6,381 nucleotides of DNA from Oscillospiraceae bacterium. GTDB taxonomy: Bacteria; Bacillota; Clostridia; UMGS1840; HGM11507. The DNA lies in NCBI GenBank assembly GCA_015068525.1, contig SVKJ01000021.1, positions 1 through 6,381 of the forward strand. Reading direction: 5' to 3'. Each line of letters begins with the position of its first letter. The stretch's first letter is position 1. The notes beneath the pieces were generated by a model. It was given only the letters and a program-made list of their open reading frames with translations. It was not told the DNA's origin and did not search any database. This document shows, one piece after another, positions 1-4,652 of this stretch. The position numbers were made by a program, and so were the translations under genes.

Positions 1-133
1 CCGCCTGTCCGCTTGTTTTTGAAAGAGTTTCGGCATATCCTGCGGCAAATTCACCAAGCTCACCGATAGGTGAGTACTTTTTGAAAATTACCTCGCCGTC
101 ACGCTCTGTAAATATTTCGAGTGGATCGCCATC
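1..133 (-). pseudogene. spoVT: spoVT, central fragment, split by the inserted element
   Basis: Read on the minus strand this encodes GDPLEIFTERDGEVIFKKYS followed by PIGELGEFAAGYAETL and SKTSGQA, which I recognise as SpoVT, an AbrB-type transcription regulator of forespore genes. It covers the second half of the N-terminal swapped-hairpin DNA-binding domain and the start of the linker to the GAF-like domain. In intact SpoVT the GDPLEIF stretch lies near residue 30, so the first 30 or so codons are missing. Directly upstream the frame meets TGA (134-136) and has no start codon, so the fragment cannot be translated alone. The gene continues past the left window edge. Its G+C (62 of 130) is clearly higher than the adjoining DNA, fitting host sequence next to a foreign element. 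The family call is secure; whether the gene can be reassembled is inference. Confidence 0.88.
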
Positions 134-156
134 TCATACCTTGTTGGTACATAGAT
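127..156. other. Element/host junction (att site)
   Basis: SpoVT coding similarity stops at about 128-133 and unrelated AT-rich sequence begins. An imperfect dyad follows directly (131-140 against 146-156, centred on TACC-TTGTT-GGTA), the kind of arm pair that large serine recombinases bind. A second small inverted repeat, GACAA-AAA-TTGTC, lies at 208-220. On the minus strand the junction holds two GA dinucleotides (134-135 and 132-133). GA is the crossover dinucleotide of the TnpX/TndX group, but the exact crossover point cannot be fixed without the empty site. Confidence 0.6.
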
Positions 157-221
157 AACGACCCACTGACAAAGTTCATATTTAACTGATTTCATTATAC
201 GGCAATCGACAAAAATTGTCA

Positions 222-264
222 ATAAAAAACACAGTAATTGATGTTTTTAATCAACTACTGTGTT
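222..264 (-). terminator. Intrinsic terminator after the recombinase gene
   Basis: A 15-bp stem with one mismatch (228-242 with 250-264, loop 243-249) lies eight bases beyond the recombinase stop codon. On the minus strand the stem is followed by a run of T (224-229). An A-rich tract on the other side gives T-rich sequence there too, so it may act in both directions. It would keep element transcription from entering the spoVT remnant. Confidence 0.88.
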
Positions 265-271
265 AAAAAAA

Positions 272-1882
272 TTATTCTTCTTGTGTTCTTTCTACAAGGT
301 CTATGATGTCAGTAATACTGCTCTTTAAGAAAATGGTAATTGTCTTGTCTTCATCTACTGTGATACGCTCTATAATAAGAGCAATATCTTTTTCGGTAAA
401 GTGTTCCTTAGAAAGCAAATGATTAAATGTATCAAGAACCGTATCTATATTGTTCTTGATTTCTTTTCTCTTTTCACTTTCGTCAGTAAGAAATTCTATT
501 TCCAACTCAGCATTTTCTATCTCTTTACGAAGACCATTGTCAACTGCATCAAAGGTTTCATCAATGCTTTCTTCATTATCTGGGTATTTAGAAATTTGTT
601 TGATACGTTGTTGCATACTTATAGTAAGTTCAGATTTCTTATCTTCAATGAAATTTTGGAGATTTGCAATACGTATCTTGTTTCTCTCAACCTGCTCTTT
701 ACTGCTGTCAAGGTTGATATTTATAAGTTTATCTTGCAAATTTTCTTTAACTGCACGGATGTAATTTTTCACTGCCTCATTGAGTTTAGATTCGTGAATA
801 TGGTGTGAGGTACATGCCTTTAACCCCCTTCTGTGATAAGAACCACAGAAATAAGCATTTGGTCTCTTAGGGTTGGAAATTGAAAACATATGAGCACCAC
901 AATCAGCACAGTAAATTCTGCCACTGTAAGGAATTTCATACTTGCGCTTACCTTTGTAATGAGATGTGGTTCTGTGTTTTAATTCTTCTTGCGCCTTCTC
1001 AAAAACCTTTTTTTCAATGATAGGTTCATGGTGATTTTCAAATATCATATGGTCTTTTGGGTCAGTACGAACATCTCTTTTATTGATGCCCGCTCTTGTC
1101 CATACATTTTGTCTTAATGTACCTATATAAAAATCATTGCTTACAATTTTTGCAACTGCAACATGACTCCAAATGGTACTTGGTTTAATCTTGCTTGGGT
1201 CTTTTTCTCTCTCCAAGGCATGTTTCACCATAAGCATTCTGCCAGTTGGAGCATTAGTCTCAGTTAAATACTCAGCAATTTTTTTATAACCCCAACCATC
1301 ATTATATAATTCAAAGATTTTTTTCACAACCGCTGCGCCTTCTTCATCAACACAAACAGTATTTTTTTTGAAAGGATGTAAGTAATAACCGTATGGAGCA
1401 TTACAAACCCATTCGGCATTACGCTGTCTGTTCTTAATAATGCTTCTGACATTTTTACTTGCCTCACTGACTGGTTGTTCGTTCATAAGGAATTTAAACT
1501 GTATATTCAACCATTCGGCATTATTAGGAAAATCTATATTGTCTTGAATTGAAATGATTCTTACTCCGGCATCTCTTAATAGTTCAAGTTCATATAAACC
1601 CAGACTATTTCTTCTGGAAAATCTGGAAAAATTCTTGATAATAAGTATCTTATAATACCCATTAAACAATAATTTTCTCATTTTCTGATACCCATCTCTT
1701 TCTTCAAAGGTATAACCAGACTTATCTCTGTCTTCATAGAAATCACATTCCATATTAGGAAACTTATCTTTCACATAAGCGCTTATGATTGATTTCTGAT
1801 TTTCTATTGATACATTTTCATTGTCAAGGTCATCATCTATTGATATACGGCAATATGCCGCTATTCTTTCTGTCTCTTTCAT
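272..1882 (-). CDS. Large serine recombinase (integrase/resolvase family)
   Basis: This is a 536-residue site-specific recombinase that cuts and rejoins DNA through a serine-DNA link, most likely integrating and excising this element. The resolvase catalytic domain spans about residues 6-150, with the nucleophile motif YCRIS (R12, S14) and the SRFSRR arginine cluster (R87, R90). A Recombinase domain follows at about 160-300 (PYGYY, then TNAPTGR). A recombinase zinc ribbon has C325, C328, C346 and C357, and a long coiled coil runs at about 395-480, the usual layout for serine integrases that control direction. The length matches TndX-like clostridial enzymes. The ATG at 1882 has AAGGA 11 bases upstream. 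The gene ends at a strong terminator next to the spoVT junction. It looks intact. The family is certain; the assignment to this element rests on position. Confidence 0.95.
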   Translation of the reverse strand: MKETERIAAYCRISIDDDLDNENVSIENQKSIISAYVKDKFPNMECDFYEDRDKSGYTFEERDGYQKMRKLLFNGYYKILIIKNFSRFSRRNSLGLYELELLRDAGVRIISIQDNIDFPNNAEWLNIQFKFLMNEQPVSEASKNVRSIIKNRQRNAEWVCNAPYGYYLHPFKKNTVCVDEEGAAVVKKIFELYNDGWGYKKIAEYLTETNAPTGRMLMVKHALEREKDPSKIKPSTIWSHVAVAKIVSNDFYIGTLRQNVWTRAGINKRDVRTDPKDHMIFENHHEPIIEKKVFEKAQEELKHRTTSHYKGKRKYEIPYSGRIYCADCGAHMFSISNPKRPNAYFCGSYHRRGLKACTSHHIHESKLNEAVKNYIRAVKENLQDKLININLDSSKEQVERNKIRIANLQNFIEDKKSELTISMQQRIKQISKYPDNEESIDETFDAVDNGLRKEIENAELEIEFLTDESEKRKEIKNNIDTVLDTFNHLLSKEHFTEKDIALIIERITVDEDKTITIFLKSSITDIIDLVERTQEE

Positions 1883-1908
1883 TTTAACATCATTCCTTTC
1901 TTGTATTC

Positions 1909-1935
1909 AAGGGTGTGTAGATTATACACACCCTT
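1909..1935. promoter_or_regulatory. Perfect 11-bp dyad upstream of the recombinase gene
   Basis: AAGGGTGTGTA (1909-1919) and TACACACCCTT (1925-1935) form a perfect inverted repeat around five bases, ending 26 bases before the recombinase start codon. On the minus strand the centre reads TATAAT (1926-1921), a perfect -10 hexamer, although no -35 match lies at the right distance. It could be an operator over a promoter or a hairpin in the recombinase leader. No T run follows on the minus strand, so it is not a standard terminator for the upstream gene. Confidence 0.5.
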
Positions 1936-1956
1936 TGTCCGTATCTATTTATATGT

Positions 1957-1981
1957 AAGCATATTCACTTGGAATATGCTT
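1957..1981 (-). terminator. 10-bp hairpin after the small gene, terminator-like
   Basis: AAGCATATTC (1957-1966) pairs perfectly with GAATATGCTT (1972-1981) around a five-base loop, 13 bases beyond the small gene's stop codon. The stem is AT-rich and only a weakly U-rich tail follows on the minus strand, so termination may be weak or partial. With the dyad at 1909-1935 it makes the gap before the recombinase gene almost wholly dyad-symmetric. Confidence 0.35.
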
Positions 1982-1993
1982 TGTTGTGAGTTT

Positions 1994-2212
1994 TTAACTA
2001 GCATACGCTAATGATTTAGACTGTTCCTTCAAAAGCTCAGTAATGGTTTGAAGAAGCGGTCTGTTGCCTCCGACAAAAACATTAATTGAATAATCATTTT
2101 TGTAAGCAGCGACAGTCTCCTTATACTCCGCGGTGTCTCTGTAAGTAGCCTTTTCAGAGCTATCTACCCATACCTCAACAGTCTTGGAACTTTCCTTAAT
2201 GTTTATCTTCAT
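1994..2212 (-). CDS. Small conserved-looking protein, function unknown
   Basis: A 72-residue soluble protein with no membrane segment, signal peptide or cysteine. It begins MKINIKESSKTVEVWVDSSE and contains the patches YKNDYSINVFVGG and LLQTITELLKEQ, suggesting a beta-alpha-beta fold. From memory it resembles small proteins found widely on mobile elements of gut Firmicutes (VEVW...EK, then Y..K.Y.V.VF..G...L...T..LL); this was not checked. I chose the ATG at 2212 because AAAGGAG lies eight bases before it. The in-frame ATG at 2230 precedes that ribosome binding site, and the ATG at 2218 is only two bases from it. It sits between an unknown gene and the recombinase gene in the same direction. 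A role as a recombination accessory protein is possible but has no direct support. Confidence 0.65.
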   Translation of the reverse strand: MKINIKESSKTVEVWVDSSEKATYRDTAEYKETVAAYKNDYSINVFVGGNRPLLQTITELLKEQSKSLAYAS

Positions 2213-2296
2213 GCGCATTGCTCCTTTCATAATAATATTTTTTCTGTATAATTAGAATTTTATTCAAATACAGTAAATTACCTACTTTTAATATGA

Positions 2297-2331
2297 GACA
2301 GTTTTTAAACAGATACTGCCAAACTGCTTGT
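2297..2331 (-). repeat. Covarying hairpin motif, copy A
   Basis: This 35-nt motif is 29/35 identical, without gaps, to copy B at 2973-3007. On the minus strand it reads ACAAGCAGTTT, then a six-base stem GGCAGT, a 12-base loop and ACTGTC. It begins 15 bases after the stop codon of the 188-residue gene. Both copies are preceded by TAATCAG (here at 2343-2349). No T run follows, so it is not an ordinary terminator. The helix pairs fully only when G-U wobbles on the minus-strand transcript are counted. Confidence 0.65.
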
Positions 2332-2346
2332 TAAGAATATTGCTGA

Positions 2347-2913
2347 TTACTTTTTCACAGACCAAAGGGCAATGTGGAAACTCTCAAAATCACTCTTTTT
2401 CAAATATGAAACAAATTTTTTGAGTTCATCTTCTGTTAATGGTGAAATTTCCATACCATAACTCTTATCTTCCAAGCCTGTTTCTGTTGTTATACTGCAA
2501 AGTTTACGGACATTTTCAAAACCAACTGCATACCCATCAAAAATAAGGAAATTTGTTGGTGAATCTTCATCAGTGATATTTGTGAAACCTTTTGATGCTT
2601 TTAAGGTTGAATGCACATTGGGGCTAAGCAAATTTACTATTGATGAAAGACCAAAGAAATTGTTAATGAGTTTCTGTTCTTCAACTGTATATGTATCTTT
2701 AAGACCTATTTTGATACATTTGTTATAGAACTTTTTAGCCTCAGCTTTGAGTGCACCGGTATCAAATAAGGGAATTTCTATGAATGGACTTGTATTTCTT
2801 TCAAGGTGAAATACATTGAATTTCAATGAAATTTTTGTCTTCATTATTACCTCAATACTTGTTCCAAGTTCTGTTTCTGCTTTACAATTGAAATTTTTAA
2901 AATTAATATACAT
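2347..2913 (-). CDS. Protein of unknown function (188 residues)
   Basis: I do not recognise this protein. It is soluble-looking, with no signal peptide, membrane segment or metal-binding cysteine cluster. The N-terminal half has beta-rich stretches (KTKISLKFNVFHLE, FIEIPLF), followed by helical segments (about 55-70 and 78-95). A beta section contains FLIFDGYAVGFENV, and an alpha segment LTEDELKKFVSYLKK precedes a terminal strand FHIALWSV. The ATG at 2913 has AAGGAG eight bases upstream. An internal ATG at residue 24 also has a weak GAGG upstream and could give a shorter form. It lies downstream of the winged-helix gene, separated by a perfect dyad and hairpin copy B, and is followed by hairpin copy A. 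Position suggests a cargo or regulatory role; the sequence does not say which. Confidence 0.7.
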   Translation of the reverse strand: MYINFKNFNCKAETELGTSIEVIMKTKISLKFNVFHLERNTSPFIEIPLFDTGALKAEAKKFYNKCIKIGLKDTYTVEEQKLINNFFGLSSIVNLLSPNVHSTLKASKGFTNITDEDSPTNFLIFDGYAVGFENVRKLCSITTETGLEDKSYGMEISPLTEDELKKFVSYLKKSDFESFHIALWSVKK

Positions 2914-2932
2914 GATATAATCTCCTTTTCTC

Positions 2933-2947
2933 CTCAGTAATACTGAG
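2933..2947. promoter_or_regulatory. Perfect 15-bp dyad before the unknown gene, operator candidate
   Basis: CTCAGTAATACTGAG consists of perfect 7-base arms around one central base, too tight for a good RNA hairpin but well suited to a dimeric DNA-binding protein. It ends 20 bases upstream of the start at 2913, just before the ribosome binding site. A TATAAG -10-like hexamer lies a few bases further upstream on the minus strand, without a good -35. The neighbouring winged-helix protein is the obvious candidate ligand, by position only. Confidence 0.4.
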
Positions 2948-2972
2948 ATTCACTTATATTTTTTATTGTTCC

Positions 2973-3007
2973 AGCGGTTTTTGGACAGATACCGCCAAAC
3001 TGCTTGT
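2973..3007 (-). repeat. Covarying hairpin motif, copy B
   Basis: This is the second copy of the 35-nt motif, starting five bases after the winged-helix gene's stop codon. On the minus strand it reads ACAAGCAGTTT, then stem GGCGGT, a 12-base loop and ACCGCT. Relative to copy A one pair changes from A-U to G-C by substitutions on both sides, and two others switch between G-C and G-U, so all six pairs survive. TAATCAG precedes it (3016-3022), overlapping the end of the coding region. Confidence 0.65.
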
Positions 3008-3012
3008 GCTTT

Positions 3013-3288
3013 TTACTGATTATCAAGGCGGGTCAAGACACCTTTACCTCTTGGGGTAAGAGCATATCTTCTGACTTTGCCACTACGGGGTTGAATATAA
3101 CCTGCATGTGTAAGTGATACAATCATTCTTGAAACCTCTCTGCGAGGACAGCCCAAATATTCACCCATTTCCTCTTGTGAAAGAGGGCAAAAGTTTTGAT
3201 TGAATGCAGGACCTAATGTGTTGCTATCAATAACTCTAAGTACCTGTACCTCTGTTCTACCTAATCTAGCATAATTTGTGTTTCTCAT
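3013..3288 (-). CDS. Winged-helix DNA-binding protein
   Basis: A 91-residue protein with a single winged helix-turn-helix. An N-terminal helix (about 9-22) is followed by LSQEEMGEYLGCPRREVSRM (about 36-55), a helix-turn-helix of the type LSQEELAxxLGxSRxxVSR seen in Crp-like and MarR-like proteins. The recognition helix continues into MIVSLTHAGYI, the wing is about 66-76 (PRSGKVRRYAL) and a short helix ends the protein. There is no sensor or dimerisation domain, so it is probably a small local regulator. The ATG at 3288 has a strong AGGAGG nine bases upstream. The start lies 16 bases after the stop of the permuted methyltransferase gene, so the two are almost certainly co-transcribed. Controlling its own operon, as C proteins of restriction-modification systems do, is a reasonable inference. 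Its target is unknown. Confidence 0.85.
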   Translation of the reverse strand: MRNTNYARLGRTEVQVLRVIDSNTLGPAFNQNFCPLSQEEMGEYLGCPRREVSRMIVSLTHAGYIQPRSGKVRRYALTPRGKGVLTRLDNQ

Positions 3289-3304
3289 GTTAAAATTCCT
3301 CCTA

Positions 3305-4444
3305 TTATAAGTTGATTTCTGAATATAAAATATCTAGACTTCTCTCAAATGCCCCCACGCCAGAAAACAAACTTAACAGGCGCAATTCTTTGAACAAATA
3401 AGGCATTCTATCAAAGAGTTCCAACCACACTGCTACAAGCAATTCTACACAGATACTATTGCCGGTCTGGTGATTGAGTTGAGTTTTACTGTTGATTTTA
3501 GAAACTTTCTCATAGTCTGCTGCTGTAAAACCAGTTGCCAACCATCTTTCCTTTGGAGAAAGTTTCTTTATGTAATATCTGTCATTGCCATCTGCATCCT
3601 TATAAATCTGTCTCACAATGCATGTAGAATTAGATGCACGGAGTGTTGGTATCTTTTTGAGACCTATCACATGGTCTGCCCAACCAGATTTACAAGGGAG
3701 TTTTATAGTTTCAGCATCAGATGAAATAATTTCATCAACATACTTTTCAATGGAGGTTCTTATATATGGGGAAATGCTGGAATCTATCACAACCTTTGCA
3801 TCTGTACCAGCAAATACATCTGAACAGTCCTCTAATATAGTCTGCAAGTTCCTTGTAAATGTATATGGTTCTGGAAACTCAAAACCTGCATCTACATCTG
3901 ACCTAACACATACCCATATGATTCGTCTTCTGTTTTGAACTGAACCATAATCATGAGCATTGAGAACCTTCCAGTAAATGTTGTACCCATAACTTTCAAT
4001 TTTTGCATTTATCTTATCAAAATCTGCTCTGAACCTCTTTGATGTAGCAAAATTTGCCACATTCTCCAAAATCACAAATTCTGGTTTGATATTTTTAATT
4101 GCCTCAAGCACATAACAAACTAATGAGCTTGGAGTTTCTTCAATGTCAGTGCATCCACATACCGGACAGACACCGAGCACATCTACATCTAATGGTGAAA
4201 AAGAATGCCCACACTCTGGGTTTTTACAATAATTTGTGATACCAAGTTTTTCACCTATTGAACTAACGCTTTGGCATGGAAAACCTGCCACAATACAAGA
4301 AACATTTTTTAAATCATAACTTAAAACATTTCTTACATCCCATAAATTAACTATTTCTTCTCCTAAAAGCACTTTTTCAGATTCAAATGCCTTTTTATCT
4401 ATCTCAGCACATGCTACGATATGCTTGTTATATAAATCTTTCAT
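3305..4444 (-). CDS. Circularly permuted DNA cytosine-5 methyltransferase with zinc-ribbon insert
   Basis: This 379-residue enzyme should transfer a methyl group from S-adenosylmethionine to C5 of cytosine in DNA. The family motifs are all present but rotated. It starts at motif II (CAEIDKKA, about 12-19). Then come motif IV with catalytic cysteine (GFPCQS, C57), motif VI (LENV, 126-129), motif VIII (QNRRR, 170-174), a target-recognition region (about 190-260), motif IX (PTLRAS) and motif X (HQTGNS, 325-330). Only then, at the C-terminus, comes SAM-binding motif I (LLSLFSGVGAFE, 356-367), which is normally N-terminal. A four-cysteine ribbon (C73, C78, C93, C96) is inserted between motifs IV and VI. 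The start is secure: AAGGAGG lies seven bases before the ATG and an in-frame TAA is just upstream. It is probably an active orphan enzyme, since no endonuclease is nearby. The recognition sequence cannot be read from the protein. Confidence 0.93.
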   Translation of the reverse strand: MKDLYNKHIVACAEIDKKAFESEKVLLGEEIVNLWDVRNVLSYDLKNVSCIVAGFPCQSVSSIGEKLGITNYCKNPECGHSFSPLDVDVLGVCPVCGCTDIEETPSSLVCYVLEAIKNIKPEFVILENVANFATSKRFRADFDKINAKIESYGYNIYWKVLNAHDYGSVQNRRRIIWVCVRSDVDAGFEFPEPYTFTRNLQTILEDCSDVFAGTDAKVVIDSSISPYIRTSIEKYVDEIISSDAETIKLPCKSGWADHVIGLKKIPTLRASNSTCIVRQIYKDADGNDRYYIKKLSPKERWLATGFTAADYEKVSKINSKTQLNHQTGNSICVELLVAVWLELFDRMPYLFKELRLLSLFSGVGAFERSLDILYSEINL

Positions 4445-4556
4445 TGGTATTCCTCCTTAAAAATAAGTAATTTTGATTAATTAACAAATTTCCAAGAAGG
4501 CAGCGCTACCCTAACTGGGTGTAATCAGTCTAGAATCATACACTCAGTCTCTTGTT

Positions 4557-4615
4557 AGTTCCATCTCATATGAATATGTTTGTGCACAACATACCCGTAT
4601 CAATAGATTGGAACT
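4557..4615. repeat. Imperfect 59-bp dyad with a palindromic centre
   Basis: AGTTCCATCT (4557-4566) is matched by AGATTGGAACT (4605-4615), with one extra base in the right arm. Near the centre is the perfect palindrome TTGTGCACAA (4580-4589), nested in ATGTT/AACAT (4576-4580 with 4588-4592). As RNA it can form a long interrupted hairpin in the methyltransferase leader; as DNA the centre resembles an operator. Which applies is not known. Confidence 0.45.
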
Positions 4616-4621
4616 GATAGG

Positions 4622-4648
4622 GTTTTGATAATGAGGTTCTCCCAAAAC
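4622..4648 (-). terminator. Weak terminator-like stem after the second methyltransferase gene
   Basis: GTTTTG (4622-4627) pairs with CAAAAC (4643-4648), and a short GAG/CTC stem is possible inside the loop. It begins four bases beyond the stop codon. No T run follows on the minus strand, so it may be a weak or partial terminator that lets transcription continue into the next gene. Confidence 0.25.
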
Positions 4649-4652
4649 TCAT

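Larger units (their letters stand above)
4445..4652 (-). other. 208-base structured gap between the two methyltransferase genes
   Basis: No gene is evident here. On the minus strand it holds the end of the upstream gene's transcript and the leader of the permuted methyltransferase gene, ending in a strong AAGGAGG. Several inverted repeats follow one another: ACCC/GGGT near 4508-4519, GTGTA/TACAC around 4520-4543, the long dyad at 4557-4615 and a stem at 4622-4648. The only promoter-like signal I see is TTGATA with CATATT at a long 19-base spacing, which is weak. Confidence 0.5.

Noticed and set aside
401..808. Plus-strand reading frames overlapping the recombinase gene
   Set aside because: They lie antisense to a gene with clear catalytic motifs, have low-complexity hydrophobic or serine-rich translations and resemble no known family.
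1945..1980. SigE-like promoter (GCATATT with CATATAAA) before the recombinase gene
   Set aside because: The -35-like part matches well, but the spacing is about 17 rather than 14-15 and the -10 has two mismatches. It is tempting given spoVT but not supported.
2220..2300. Sigma-A promoter for the small gene (TTGAAT with TATACA)
   Set aside because: The spacer would be only 11 bases, and no other hexamer pair at normal spacing is convincing.
3470..3938. Plus-strand reading frames overlapping the permuted methyltransferase gene
   Set aside because: They are antisense to conserved methyltransferase motifs and have no supporting family features.
3305..4444. Methyltransferase as a truncated or frameshifted normal enzyme
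   Set aside because: An in-frame stop and a strong ribosome binding site precede the ATG, and motif I is present once, at the C-terminus in the same frame, so permutation explains it better.
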